64,000 bases of DNA from Cokeromyces recurvatus (GCF_025118155.1 NW_026251387.1:558001-622000), one strand, 5' to 3'; shown: positions 25,319-37,783, counted from the first letter of the stretch. Program-made: numbers and translations. The notes: a model not told the origin generated them from the letters alone.

Positions 25319-27160
25319 TTATTCGCTACAAAATAGATAAGTGATTAAAGACAATATAGGGTGAATTATGATTGTTTTGTACTTACGCAAAAATGAAGAG
25401 ATTGTTAGTAGCGGCAACAGCAATAACATTGTCCCTTGGATGCCATGATGCATGTAATATCTTTTTATTGAAATCAATTGGTTCCATATCATCTCGTTTA
25501 CCATTATTATTACGTCCTAAATTTAATTTATTCTTTGCAGAACCTAAGCGTTTTGCTTTGAAAATACTCTTATCTGCTTGAAGTGGAACTTCATCTCCTG
25601 TTTCACGGTTATAAATTGAGAAATTATTACTATATGAACCTGTCATTACACTCCTAAAAATTTAAAGGTGTGTAAGTAGTGTATAAGTAGAAATCATGTT
25701 GATAAAAGATTATTTACTTTCCATCACCGCTAAATATACATTCAAACTTATCAAAGATACAATCGTTCTCATACAAATCACATAAGCTACTACGCAAGTT
25801 ATCGTTAATGTTGATAGTTTGTACCGGCTTTGACTCCATATTAATGTCCCAAAGTTTAAGTGTTAAATAATCACGAGCAAGAATATATCTACCATCAGGA
25901 CTGAATTTAACATCAGATATAGATGAAATAATTTCAGAAAAGAATGAGCGGCTATTTGGGTCCTCATATGCTTCAAATACTAAAACGAATATATACAATC
26001 CAATAAATTCATATTGTACATGTTTAGGCTATACCACCAAATCTTACCTTTAGCCTTTTGATCACATAATGCAGACTCTCTCATATCAGCTAATTTCACG
26101 GTGCCTTTGCTACTACTATACATAAGTAAATTGCATTGCTGAGGATGGAACTCAGCAGCAGTAATAACCTCTGTTAATTCCTCCATGTTTGCAGGTTTAA
26201 TATCCACGATATCTAAACATTATCTGTATAAGCACAATGTATTGATATACATACATATATATAAATATATATTACTAAAGCTTTGTTCAGATATATCAAG
26301 ATTCCAAAGATTAATTCTAAGGTCATCAGCAGAGATATAAGTCTCGCCATCCGAGTTAACTGAGATCGAATTAATGTGGTACGCATGAGCTTATTTGAAA
26401 AGAAGAAAAGGAATGAATAACGTATATAGTAAAATGACATATCAAATAACTACCATTAGCATAAATTCTTCTAGGAACAGCGGCAATGATATTATCTTGA
26501 TGCGATATTTTTGGTATATATAAGCTTCTTGGTGTAATGCTATTATTATTATTATTATTTTCATGGGCGACCTTTATACTTCTTTCATATATTTTCCAAA
26601 GCTTAATTGTTTTATCTAGGAATAAAATTAATTATTTATATTATTATGATATAAATTATATATTTACCGTTAGTTGATAACAAGAAATGTGCGGAATTGG
26701 TTCTTCTACACCATTTTATTTTATTAATCTTTTCTTCAATTTCTAAACTTTTCAAATAATCGAATTCTGGTTCATGAGATTGAAATTCTGTATGAAATCT
26801 GTATTCACACCCTTTTTTCTATTATAGAAGGGAAAAAAAATATTAATAAATAAATTATACATTCTAGTGTTTCACTTACTCCATCATTGCGTTCAAACAA
26901 AACTACTCGGCCACCTTTATCACCTGTAGCTAAATAATCACCCGTGTGGTCAAATTCAACTGCTGAAATAATATCAGCTATATACATGTAGATAAATAAT
27001 AGATGAGCCTTTTATTTTCAATTCTTTATTCTCTTCTCAGCAAATATGATTAAAATATATATGTATAAATATAAATTTCTGTACCCTCAGTAATGTCATC
27101 TGAATCTCCTTTATCACCAAAGCATTGTGCAAATCGCCATCTTTTCTCTTCGTCATTCAT
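25319..27160 (-). CDS. CDC55: PP2A regulatory B (B55) subunit Cdc55
   Basis: About nine exons, first 27160-27085, last the 7-bp 25325-25319 that adds the final Glu and stop. The protein opens with [12 protein letters not shown], then [34 protein letters not shown], and [21 protein letters not shown], all hallmarks of B55. WD40 blades follow to the end ([23 protein letters not shown], then [19 protein letters not shown]). An Asn/His-rich insert sits near 26540-26560. B55 directs PP2A to mitotic and stress substrates. Splice sites agree with phase throughout. The tiny last exon is inferred from phase and the conserved C-terminus. Confidence 0.94.
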
Positions 27161-27242
27161 TGCTAAAATTAATATTTAATCTATAAAATTTTGTATATAA
27201 ATAAAGATTAAAGTATAAGAAAAGAAAGGAGAGAAAAAAAAA

Positions 27243-27280
<38 letters not shown>

Positions 27281-27672
27281 CATATTATTTTCAAGGCACC
27301 GCGTTCATTTCACTTTGTGTAAATTTAATAATTTTGTGACTGAAACTTAATTCCTTTATTAGATATAATAAGCATAAAACCGTAATCATAATAAATAAGC
27401 TAACATAGACATTTATTCGTGTATAAAATAGTATGTAGTATATAATTATTTGCTTTAAAGTAGGATCATTTTCGAGATACGTGTATACTTGATATGCATA
27501 TATATAAATAAATATATAAATATATATACAAATATATACTTTTATACGTCATGCGCGCTATGAAATTATATATACCATGACGCAATTCCCGGGAATAAGA
27601 TTGCCTTTTTTAATTTGTATGACTATATACACCTTTTTTTTCGTTTTTTTTTTATTTGATGTATGTGTGCTT
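27161..27672. other. intergenic spacer with ATT microsatellite
   Basis: Holds an (ATT)n run at 27243-27276 and a GGAATT/AATTCC dyad near 27580. Otherwise AT-rich promoter sequence for CDC55 and 3' flank of the SSD1-like gene. Confidence 0.55.
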
Positions 27673-29516
27673 TTATGATCTCATAAGTTCTATTTCAAAT
27701 AGAGGTCTTATAGATTTCATATCTATATGAACACTAATTTCAACAGGAGATAGGAATTTCAGTATCTGTACTTCTTCGTCAGGCGAAGTAGTAGTAGTAT
27801 CATAACGTTTCCAAATAATTTTCATTTCATTCAAGATGGAGTCATAAATATGATCTACAGCGCCAGGTATCGACTTTTCATCCAAGATAATGGGTATCTC
27901 CAGGCCATAATCTGGAATATATAATTGAATTAAATCATTATCTAATCCAATTATATACGATGTCATAATCATTCTTCTTTTCTTCTTATCATCATCCCCT
28001 CCTGTAGAAAGGCATTGAGTGTGAATGTAGGCCTCTGTATAAAGTTTCCTACTTTCTCTTTCTGCTGCTAGCTTAGAAAGATAAGATGCATTACAGTGAC
28101 GAGCAATTTTATCAATTGTATCAAAGTTGACATCGTCCTCTTGTTGAGCCTCACCTCTCAAGACGGCATTTAGCTGTCTTTGAACATGGATGGAAGCATA
28201 ACTTTTAAAAGGCTCTGTAAATAGAGTACAGATAGAAGCACCGAACCCATAATGTTTGTATTTAGAAATATCTAACGATCCAGCACTAAAAAATTTAGGT
28301 GAAGGAATGGCCTGCTGTATGATGTAGTTGAGAACCTGTTGTTTTTCAACAGAAAGTTCTGTCTCTTGAGTTAGCTTTAAAAGATCTTTAATTGTGTCCT
28401 TTGAGCCTTCCTCATGATGGAAATAATCTTGAATCATGACCTATAATAGACGCAAAATAGGTTTTAATTAAAAAAACAATAGAATTAAAAATAGCATGCC
28501 ATTTTTACCAATTTCGACATTTTTGGCGCGTCTTGTCTATACAAAAGCGCCTGATCAGGGAATCGGCTAGATATCTTTTGTCCAACTTCAATATTAGCCA
28601 AAATTAATAACTCTTGAATCAAGATATCCACTTTTCTTTGCTTTGTATGTTTAATTGTAGTTGGATAACCACTTTCAGCCAGCTGAAATGATATAGTTTG
28701 CTGTTTATCTGCAATAACTAAACCTCCTTCCTTATTCAGACGTCTTTGTTGTAATTTTCGGCAAAGTTCCAATAATTGATATGCATCATTTGTAATATCA
28801 TCTTCATATACTTTTACTTGCTCTTTAACTTTGATAATCGTCTTTCCTATCCATGTATGCAAAAGTTGTCCAGTTTCTGTAAAGCGACAGATTATAGAAA
28901 ATGTTAACCGTTCTTCACCTATACGAAGGCTGTGATGAGATTCAATGAAATCAAGTGGTAAAATTGGGATCGTTTTATCAACCAAGTTGACTACACAGGC
29001 TCTCTCCCGTGCTTCATGATCTAAAGGTGTATTTTCTCGAATGTATTTTGTCATATCAGGGATATGAATGCCTACTTCGTAGATTCCTTTTTCTGCTATT
29101 CTAAACGAAAATGCATTATCTATACCTATATACAAGTTAGTTATAGATTCATTAGTTTGAATTTATATATGTAAACATATATATATATATTACTTTACTT
29201 TGTTGTTTATCATTACTAAATGTAAATATATTTAAATGCTTATTATCCTTTGTTAAATCAAGTCTTCCTTTTCTATCCTCATGTCTGATTCCTTTACGTA
29301 CAGTTTGTGTAGCTTTTATGACTGCATCTGGAAAATCAATATCTTTAATATGGTGATCTGCCATTAATGCACCTGAATGAACTCGAAGTTCACCTATCCA
29401 ACCAATCTCTTTTTCAATAGTACCAAATGGATGAAGTGAAGTAGCTGGCCAACGTTGAATATTACCCTATATATGCATATGTTTAATTAAAATTTTAGTT
29501 CAAAACTTGAAGGGCG

Positions 29517-29569
<53 letters not shown>

Positions 29570-31186
29570 TTACAATAAAGATCCTATTCTTATATTCTTC
29601 ATGATATTTTATAAAATTGGATGGCGCAAATTTGATAGGAACTGCAACAAGAGGTAATCGTTTGTCAGCTGGAATAAACCAAATGATCTTTGGATGATGT
29701 GCCTCCTTTTTATTATTGTCTCGAATCATTCCATGATCCAATGTCTTTGGAGTGGGACGATTTAATGACAAAGTTCTTTTTTATATAAAGAAGGAGAAAT
29801 TATGTTAATTGCTTTTATATACTAGTAATTTTTTTTTTGTGTGTGTTATATGCTCATACCCTGAAAATAACATATTCTTCGGTCTTTCAAGGATGCAAAC
29901 TACTTTTCCACAATATTTTGGTTTACTTTCAAAATCTATTATATTTTCTTCTTCTAAAAAATGATCTTCAGGAATAGAAGAAAGACTGGTTGCGTGTAAT
30001 GATAATGCAGATAATCGTCTTGTTAGTCGTACTTGTCTTTTTATTCGTTTTTCATTTAACATCTCGTCTACGCTTACAAGCATAACTGCAACTTCATCTC
30101 CATTAAGTGCCCGATTTCTATTGCGTGATCCGAAAATGTAAATGGAAGCATCTAATGCTTCACATTCAACATTAGCATTAGAGCTGTCTTGAGCGTCAAT
30201 TTTAAGAATACCCGAATAGAGTTTACGGGAACGTATTAGAGCTGAAGCTTCTGATACACTTAAATAAGTAGGATAAAGGGGTTTTCGAGTTGTTATATGT
30301 TCATAGGGTTTTAATGTGTTTGGTACTTTTATAGATATATTTATATGTTAATGCTAAATCATTGTATGCATATACTAATTTTATTATTATTATTATTATT
30401 ACTATGATGATTAGATTTACCTGATTTACTACGATTCCTTTTAGTAAGTTGATTATCTATAGTTAAAGGTGATACTAGAACGTCTTCTAAACCATCTTCA
30501 TTTTGTTCTTCAAAAGATAAAAAGGAAGAAGCAGGAAAGTCTAGCTTCACGTGAGGATGATTGGAAACTTCATCGTTTGGTAAACTTTGTTCATAAATGG
30601 GTTGTAATGATGCACCAGTTCTGGTAGAGTTTATCCCAGCAAATCGTTGATTTTGTTGAGGAGGTTCAGAATGTCTACGTACTCGCTTCCATTTCTCAGG
30701 ATATTGAAGTGAATTTGATGATAAAGAAGGTAGTCGTCTCATTTCACCAATAATATCCACAAGTGAATAAAAAGCAGGCGAATCATCTTCTTGTTCGTTA
30801 TTCTGCTTCTGATGTCTCTGTTTATTATGTATACTAGAACTGCTTCTGCGACGGTGACGATTATGATGAGCCGTTAAAATTGTTGATTCGTTATTTTTTA
30901 CCTCATGATCATTATCCCCTACTACACTATCATTTACACTTGTTTCTTTTGTGTTTAAAATAGTAGAAGCAGAAGAATGTCTACGACCTCCGCGTCTTCT
31001 CTTATTACTTTGAGGACTCTTCTTAGTCATCTTTTTATCATCCTCAAACAATGGTTTCCTATTTAAGGCCAAAGGATGCTATAAAAAGGATAAATATAAC
31101 TAGAAGAACGACATTCCTTCCTTTCTTTATTTTATTTTTTCACTGCATACTTCTGACTGTTCTTTAATATTATCTTCTACTTTCAT
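27673..31186 (-). CDS. SSD1: Ssd1-like RNA-binding protein with degenerate RNase II domain
   Basis: Seven exons (31186-31151, 31078-30421, 30325-29860, 29775-29574, 29466-29199, 29125-28509, 28440-27673) join to 1004 residues. The N-terminal third is disordered and basic with possible Cbk1-type sites (HRRRSS, RRHS). Cold-shock-like folds follow (YPTYLSVSEA, SIYIFGSRNRNRALNGDEVAVMLV), then the RNB region (YEVGIHIPDMTKYI, ACVVNLVDKTIPILP, EERLTFSIICRF). Catalytic landmarks of Dis3L2 are lost: the RDLDDA motif reads SIDNA, and the TSPIRRYAD block reads TEPFKSYAS. That matches Ssd1, a non-nuclease that binds cell-wall and polarity mRNAs. Intron 4 contains a 51-bp homopolymer. The identification is good; loss of activity is inference from residues. 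Confidence 0.9.
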
Positions 31187-31535
31187 TTTTAAAAAGGAAA
31201 AAAAAAAAAAAAGTTGAAGAAAAAAAATGTCCACACGCTTTTTTTTTTTTTTTTTTTTTTTTTCGTCTAAAATATTATTTCTCCGCATTTTTTTTTTTAA
31301 GTGCTAGTAGGTATGCATAATGTTTATTGTTAAATTTTGAAATATGGCACATTCTTCAATTTTATAACAATATACAAATATTAACATGATAAAGCATATA
31401 TTATAATTTTTTTTCGGCTTCATTTTCCTTTTTTATATAGTTAAATAATGAACAGCATCTTTTAAAGTAACAATGTAAAATGTTTCAACAATTATCTCCT
31501 GATTTTTTTTGTAGTAAACTTTAATTTAACAACAT

Positions 31536-31622
31536 TAACATAAATGAATGAATAAGTAAGTCCCTCTTTCTTATTTGAAAAAAAAAAAAGCAAATTATAA
31601 AGCAGAGACAGATAACCAAGTA

Positions 31623-31654
<32 letters not shown>

Positions 31655-31920
31655 CAGGATGACATGACTCACTCTAATAAAAAGTTCAAGTGTATATCAA
31701 GTTTATTGTTTGACTGCCTTCACTAACAGAAACGATTTCTTCTTTCTATACAATACACTTCAATCTCTTCCCTTTCCCCCACCCCTTAACTTCAGTTGAT
31801 GCAGTTCAACTATAGAGAGCTAGAAAAGAGTTGCAGTACATCTGGTCCTTCTATTAGAGCAAACACAGATTTGCCTCATGCATATTCTTGTGGTTTATTT
31901 GACATATAATAATTCTCTGC
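31536..31920 (+). repeat. left arm of 385-bp inverted repeat
   Basis: Compared base by base with the reverse complement of 32603-32987, this arm appears identical along all 385 bp, including a run of 12 A, ten TG units and six TA units. Identity starts and stops abruptly at both ends. Confidence 0.95.
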
Positions 31921-32602
31921 AAAGAAAGATATGAATTTAAACGATCTATATTTGATTGTATATGTATTTGCAGCCTTAAAAACACATTTTTAGCTCGATA
32001 TAGAAATACTAGAATGAAAAATTATAATTTTTTTGTATATAGTCATTTTTACTTATTATTTAAAACTGATCTATAGCCGGGAAGACTATTTAAAATGATA
32101 TTAATAAGAAACTAAACTATTAATGATACCTTACTTTATAACGGTACGTAAGTAATAGGAAATACAAACATTCTGTATTTGTAATTACAATTGATAAAAA
32201 AAAATTGTATTTTAAAAATTAATAATCTTCACTCAACTATCATGGTATTCTTCATAATTTTTTTTTTACTGTTTCTCTCTTCTTTGGATTAAAGTCGGGC
32301 TTCTATTTGTTTATAATTTATTGAATAAAAAGCTTGATTAATATACAAATTATTTTGATTCTATTTGAATTTTGACGTTTTCTAAGACTGCTTTTTATTT
32401 ATTTGTTTATTATCGCAATCTATCCATAACCTGAGTTACTAGCCTCCTTCCATTAATTATTATAAGGGTTTTCTTAACTTTTATACTTGCTTGTAATATA
32501 CAGAGAAAGCATTATCAAATTATTTTTATAAAATTTTAATTGATAGTAATACTTATCAAGGAAAATAACATATACACATATATACCTATCGTTATCTTTC
32601 TC

Positions 32603-32868
32603 GCAGAGAATTATTATATGTCAAATAAACCACAAGAATATGCATGAGGCAAATCTGTGTTTGCTCTAATAGAAGGACCAGATGTACTGCAACTCTTTTC
32701 TAGCTCTCTATAGTTGAACTGCATCAACTGAAGTTAAGGGGTGGGGGAAAGGGAAGAGATTGAAGTGTATTGTATAGAAAGAAGAAATCGTTTCTGTTAG
32801 TGAAGGCAGTCAAACAATAAACTTGATATACACTTGAACTTTTTATTAGAGTGAGTCATGTCATCCTG

Positions 32869-32900
<32 letters not shown>

Positions 32901-32987
32901 TACTTGGTTATCTGTCTCTGCTTTATAATTTGCTTTTTTTTTTTTCAAATAAGAAAGAGGGACTTACTTATTCATTCATTTATGTTA
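32603..32987 (-). repeat. right arm of 385-bp inverted repeat
   Basis: Reverse complement of the left arm with no difference seen. The outer end is next to TTTGATTATT, the inner end next to CTATCGTTATCTTTCTC. No short direct duplication was seen at the outer edges. Confidence 0.95.
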
Positions 32988-33274
32988 TTTGATTATTAAT
33001 AGAAATACTACATAAAAGAGTTATTTCACCTTGGTTATCTTGATTTCATATGAAACAAAAATTGCTTAATAAAGGCTTTTTTACATTTTTTTTTTTTATA
33101 AAGTAGCCATGTGATATCGAGGTTTTCAATATAAATCTTATGTATTATGTTAACATATGAAATAGTATAACATTCACATGCAAGTCAACCCGTTATCAAC
33201 AAGCTTCTTGATCCGTGTACCTTAAATAATGCTGTCTTTTTTTTTTTGTTTTGTTTTTCTTTTTTAATTTTGAT

Positions 33275-34006
33275 ATGAGTGAACATAATTCAGCAAATAC
33301 TTTTTTTACAACAAATGTATCGTCCACTTTAATAGACGACACTCATTTGCCTTCATCTCCCTTTTTTATGGCAACTTCTTCATTTCATAACTTTGTACCT
33401 TCGAACGCTATTCATCAACAAAAGAATGTAGAAATGAAATCAATAATAGAGCATTTTAATCCTGTTAGTAGTCATAAACATATTAGAATCAATACTATTC
33501 TACCACAAGGAACTAATAAGCAGCGAAGACATAGAAAGCAACCTCATGAATTATTAACAGAAGAACAAAAAAAGGAGAATCATATAGCTTCCGAACAAAA
33601 AAGAAGACAGAATATAAAAATTGGTTTTAATCAACTTATTGATATTGTTCCTTCCTTGAATCATGGCAATCGAAGTGAAGCACTCATATTACAAAAATGT
33701 AATACAACGATATAGTAGGATTACATAATAAAATCTCTTTTTTTTTTTTTCTAATTAATATAGCTGTGGAACATATTCAACATTTAATAAATTCTAAGAA
33801 TGAACTCAAGAATCAACTTCGCCAATTGCAAGAAATGTTAGGCGATATGTAAGTTATTTTTCTTTCTTTGGAACAACAATATGCATTGCTAAAATTTATA
33901 TATTTAGAGGTTTAGAAGAAGAGGTAACCATGATTCGATTTATACATTTGAAAGTTAGCCTTATTATTTTTTATAGTCTTCAGAAGACGATTTGACATGT
34001 GTTTAA
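33275..34006 (+). CDS. basic helix-loop-helix transcription factor
   Basis: Four exons (33275-33698, 33764-33848, 33908-33923, 33977-34006) join to 184 residues; the third exon is only 16 bp. The basic region ENHIASEQKRRQNI has the His-Glu-Arg triad at the positions that read a CACGTG-type E-box. Helix 1 (GFNQLIDIVPSL), a short loop and helix 2 (SEALILQKSVEHIQHLI) follow, then a leucine-zipper-like extension (NELKNQLRQLQEML). The N-terminus is Ser/Thr/Asn-rich and unrecognised. The layout resembles small fungal bHLH proteins such as Ino4 and the Max/Mlx group. Target genes cannot be read from the sequence. Confidence 0.88.
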
Positions 34007-34480
34007 AGTATTCATTCTTTTTTTTATATATTTATATAAAAAGATAGAAAAAATATAGCAAGTTTGTGAAATCTTTATTTACAAAATGATATAGAATAAC
34101 TGTTATAGTAATATCAGTGGAATATAATTTACTTGTATGGCTTATTGTTATTATTTTTCTTGTTTGCTATGTACAAAAAAGCTTAGCTGCTATTGTTTTT
34201 GTTTTCATAATTAAGCCTTATTTGCCTACTATTTGAGTAACAAACATAAACCTTGTTTTAACTGTTACACTAAATGCTATTGTTTGTTTTTAATACTTTA
34301 AATATAATGTGTTGTATTTTATTTAAATAGTATGTAAAAGCGGTATATATTTATATATATATACATTTATATATATATAACAATAATAATGTTAAGTGTA
34401 ATAGTAATTTACATATTATACAAAGTAGAGTAGAGTAGAGTAGAGTAGAATAGAATAGAATAGAATACAAATAATAATGA
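34007..34480. repeat. convergent 3' spacer with GAGTA and GAATA pentamer repeats
   Basis: Between the bHLH gene and the fucosyltransferase-like gene. A tandem AGAGT/AGAAT pentamer array lies at 34425-34466, next to the fucosyltransferase stop. Remaining sequence is AT-rich. Confidence 0.6.
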
Positions 34481-35929
34481 TTATATGATGCGGTTATTAT
34501 AGATAGCCTTAAAACGTATATATCTGTAATTAATATATTGAGAGAAAGTACTTCTTCTGGTGCCAATAAAACTAGATCCATGAGAAGCAACCTCCGCATC
34601 AATTAAAGGAAATAATAAAGAAGAGATTTGTGTGCCATATTTCATCATTTCATCGTCTAATTTTTGGTTACCAGTTAATAAAGGAGGCATTGCTAAAGTA
34701 CTCTCAACAATATCAGGAAAATCAGATAGAGTAAATATACAGGGAAATTCATTATACAATGCCTTTAATTTCGTACGAGGTTGTGGAGTATCCGTGGCCA
34801 TATAGATAAGCCGTAATCTAGGATGATTATCAGCCTTGTGCCATGCCACACATTGGCTTAGTAAGTTCATCTTATTGGCTGATTTTACTTCATGAAGGGA
34901 CTTTAATATGGCTAATTTTTCTTCATCTTCAGCTGTAAGGGTTTGAGGGGTTGGAGTGGTGACTGTTACTGGATTTTGTAAGATTTGATCTGGAGTTAGA
35001 TTAATTTGCTCCAGAGTGGATCGTAATGTATTTAAAGTGTCATCCATAAGTGCCTTAAAATAACCATCTCCTTGACGTAAATGGACACCGACAAAGGCAT
35101 CAGGACCACCTAAAATAGAAACAATACGAAGTGCTTGTCGAATCACGATAGGATGAGAAATACTAATTTCTTTACGCAAGTTCTCAGTCAACCATTTTAA
35201 ATAAGAACCCTCTTCAAGTGCTAAACGCATTGTATAATGTAAAGATCCAAATAGAATCAACTTTTCATTTCTATGATGAAGATCTTCAAGATCTATGCGA
35301 TGGTCAAAATTTCGAAGATCATTTTGATTATTTTTTGAATCATAGATACGATAAGAGTATCGAGTTACATCCTTGACGCGATAAATATCTTCATTAGGAA
35401 TAGACCATGTATCTCGAAAATAAGATTGAGACATACTATCACGTTGAATAATACGAACACCTGCAGAATAAGCTGCTGATAGATCAAAGATAGCTTCTAC
35501 TGAAACAGGTGTATATTTGTTAAAGTCTCGACAAATTGAGTTTATAAGTCGTTTACTTGAATTTGTACATTCACTTAAACGTAATTCAGAAAGAGGAGTC
35601 GGTCTCCAAGGGATTGCTTTTCCAATATTGATATGAGGTAAGATAAGTGTACGGTTTAATGCCTTTGCCAAAACTATAGAATTAATAAGTTCAATACGTT
35701 GATTGTGAAGTCCCGAATGAGGTAAAAATGTAATAAACTTTTCTTCTTCCATAATATCATTTCTATTAATTTCTTTTACTTGATTTGTTGATGATACAAG
35801 AGGTGTTATATTAAACCGTAATTGAATGCTAAATGTTTGTGTTGATGTATAAACGACCAAGAGCATTATTAAAGTTAGCGCCACAACACTTGTAGCCCAA
35901 ATAAACTTAGTTGTACGCATCATGATCAT
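34481..35929 (-). CDS. O-fucosyltransferase-like type II membrane protein
   Basis: A single exon of 482 residues. A short basic start and one hydrophobic anchor (about residues 10-28) predict a Golgi type II protein. The luminal part has the fucosyltransferase-fold signatures HSGLHNQRIELINSI near residue 72 and the following LAKALNRTLILPHI, FVGVHLRQGDGYF near 285, and SHGSSFIGTRRSTFSQYI near the end. These match the GDP-fucose-binding folds of the POFUT/FUT8-like superfamily. Many early-diverging fungi build fucose-containing wall polymers, so wall or glycoprotein fucosylation is plausible. Acceptor and linkage are unknown. The start could also be the Met two or three codons later. Confidence 0.78.
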   Translation of the reverse strand: MIMMRTTKFIWATSVVALTLIMLLVVYTSTQTFSIQLRFNITPLVSSTNQVKEINRNDIMEEEKFITFLPHSGLHNQRIELINSIVLAKALNRTLILPHINIGKAIPWRPTPLSELRLSECTNSSKRLINSICRDFNKYTPVSVEAIFDLSAAYSAGVRIIQRDSMSQSYFRDTWSIPNEDIYRVKDVTRYSYRIYDSKNNQNDLRNFDHRIDLEDLHHRNEKLILFGSLHYTMRLALEEGSYLKWLTENLRKEISISHPIVIRQALRIVSILGGPDAFVGVHLRQGDGYFKALMDDTLNTLRSTLEQINLTPDQILQNPVTVTTPTPQTLTAEDEEKLAILKSLHEVKSANKMNLLSQCVAWHKADNHPRLRLIYMATDTPQPRTKLKALYNEFPCIFTLSDFPDIVESTLAMPPLLTGNQKLDDEMMKYGTQISSLLFPLIDAEVASHGSSFIGTRRSTFSQYINYRYIRFKAIYNNRII

Positions 35930-36079
35930 GATAAAGAAGTAGAAGAAAAAAGAAGAAATAAAAGAATAATAAAAGAACGAATAATAAAAAAAAAGAAGGC
36001 GTTTTATATCAATATCTATTTTTTTTTTTTTTGGCGGTCATTCTATTGTATAAAAATAGAAATTTTTAGTTTTTTAGTT

Positions 36080-36145
<66 letters not shown>

Positions 36146-36335
36146 TACACATATACAAAACAGTATATGATAAAGCCTGTGTTACAAAAACAAACTGTAA
36201 CAGATTGAAATTACTTGTTTAAGCCCAAATTTATATAAATAAATATTTATCTATTTTTTGAAGCCTTTATTTTCTTTATTTGGTATATACGTGAATATGG
36301 ATAAAAAGGAGAAGAGAGGTATTTTATTCAAGAAT
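35930..36335. repeat. spacer with poly-T/poly-A junction
   Basis: A run of 43 T (36087-36129) runs directly into 16 A, with TTTTTAG repeats in front. It sits upstream of the fucosyltransferase-like gene and downstream of the bZIP gene. Confidence 0.6.
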
Positions 36336-36845
36336 TTATTCCAATGAATGATAAACATTTGTTGATAAATGGAATGTTAACTTTTCTCTTAGCTCTTTTA
36401 CTTGCCTGCGTAACTCTAAATTTTCATCTTGTAGTTTTATGATTGTACCTTCCATTTTATGAATATATAATTTCTTTTTCTTACGACATTCTTTAGCTGC
36501 TACTCTATTTCTTAATAATCTAAGTTGGCGTTTTTCTTCTTCTGTAGACTTTTCAAGTAATAAAGGTGATGTAATAACAGCATCGTTTCTTTCTTTTTTA
36601 AATTGAGTTAACGATGCAGTAAATATACTGCCTAAATCATGCATATATAATGGTTGCTGTTGTATTTGTTGAATGATATCAGATGTAAAATTAATAGTGG
36701 TTATTACTGGAGGATATGCAGTTGTTGTTGTTGCCATGTCTGATCTTAGATTTGATGAATCATCATATATTTGATCTACCAGTTCTTCATCTGCTGTAAC
36801 CATTATAGCTGATTTACTTTTAATCTCGGGTATTTTCATTTTCAT
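36336..36845 (-). CDS. CREB/ATF-like bZIP transcription factor
   Basis: A single exon of 169 residues. The C-terminal third is a bZIP: basic region LLRNRVAAKECRKKKKLYI with the Asn and Arg contacts in the CREB-type N-x2-A-A-x2-C-R spacing, then a leucine zipper (MEGTIIKLQDENLELRRQVKELREKL). The N-terminal part has Gln and Thr runs and no known domain. It should bind TGACGTCA-like sites as a dimer. No kinase-inducible domain is clear. It faces the plus-strand membrane-protein gene across 938 bp. Confidence 0.88.
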   Translation of the reverse strand: MKMKIPEIKSKSAIMVTADEELVDQIYDDSSNLRSDMATTTTAYPPVITTINFTSDIIQQIQQQPLYMHDLGSIFTASLTQFKKERNDAVITSPLLLEKSTEEEKRQLRLLRNRVAAKECRKKKKLYIHKMEGTIIKLQDENLELRRQVKELREKLTFHLSTNVYHSLE

Positions 36846-37783
36846 TAATTTATAAACTATTTTGTTGTAGTCTATTTTGAATAAAATGAAAGTAAAGAAG
36901 AATAAATAAATAAAAGAATCTTTTGTACCTTTATTAATTAAAGCGTATATTATGCGTTGACGCTGACTTTAAACCTACCAAATTCTAATCATTGTATCCA
37001 TGATTCCTTTTGAATAAAATGCTTGTTATTTTAAGCCTTTTTTATTTTATTTTATTTTAATAAAAAAAAATTATTTGTATGTAATCTACTTGTTCTATTT
37101 AAGCCTTTTTTTTTTCTTTCCTCCTCAAAATAAATAGAATTCATAGTAAATAATTTTTACAGTGCTTTATCCAAGTATTGATAAGCTTGTTGGTAATAGT
37201 TAAATTAATTATCTATTTCATAAAGAAAAGAATTATTAATTATAACAATTTAGTCTTTTTATGTCATATCTCGTGTAATTAATAGTTTAATTTTATTTAA
37301 CAATAATAAATATTATATAAGCATCCTGCAAATAAGGAAAACATTTATTTTATTAATTAAAATAGTGTACTTTATAAAAAGATACTATTTATTGTGTTAT
37401 AAAAGATATAATCTTCTTTGATTATATCTTGTTGAACAAAGTTATTATATTAAAACTGCTCTTGTCAATGATAGTATATAACATTTTGCGCGTATAAAAT
37501 AAGACAAAGTATTGTATAATAATTATATTCAATGTACCTATGAAAGTAAGACTCCTATTTTTTATTATATAGATTGATATTTTTAGCTGGCTACAAGAAA
37601 ATAAAAAAAAAAGCATACAGCATGTATATGCAATTGCTAGACATTTATATAGTTTTTTTTTTCTTTTTTTTTGATATGTATAAATATTTATTTATATAGT
37701 ATATATATTTATATATTTTTTTTAAAGAAATACATAGGATTGTTACTTCTTTTTTTCTTTTATTATCCTTATTTTTTCCTATT
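36846..37783. promoter_or_regulatory. divergent intergenic region between bZIP and membrane-protein genes
   Basis: 938 bp of AT-rich sequence between divergent starts. A GCGTTGACGCTGAC stretch near 36952-36965 contains TGACGC, close to a CRE half-site and so a possible autoregulatory site for the adjacent bZIP; this is speculation. T runs occur near 37050 and 37104. Confidence 0.4.

Larger units (their letters stand above)
31187..33274. other. 2.1-kb non-coding region carrying a long inverted repeat
   Basis: Lies between the divergent starts of the SSD1-like gene and the bHLH gene. No open frame of note. The two repeat arms (31536-31920 and 32603-32987) are listed separately. The 682-bp centre is AT-rich without recognisable features. 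Confidence 0.7.

Noticed and set aside
31621..31654. TG/TA repeat as a CRISPR-like or telomeric array
   Set aside because: It is a plain dinucleotide microsatellite within the inverted-repeat arm. No spaced direct repeats occur anywhere in the window.
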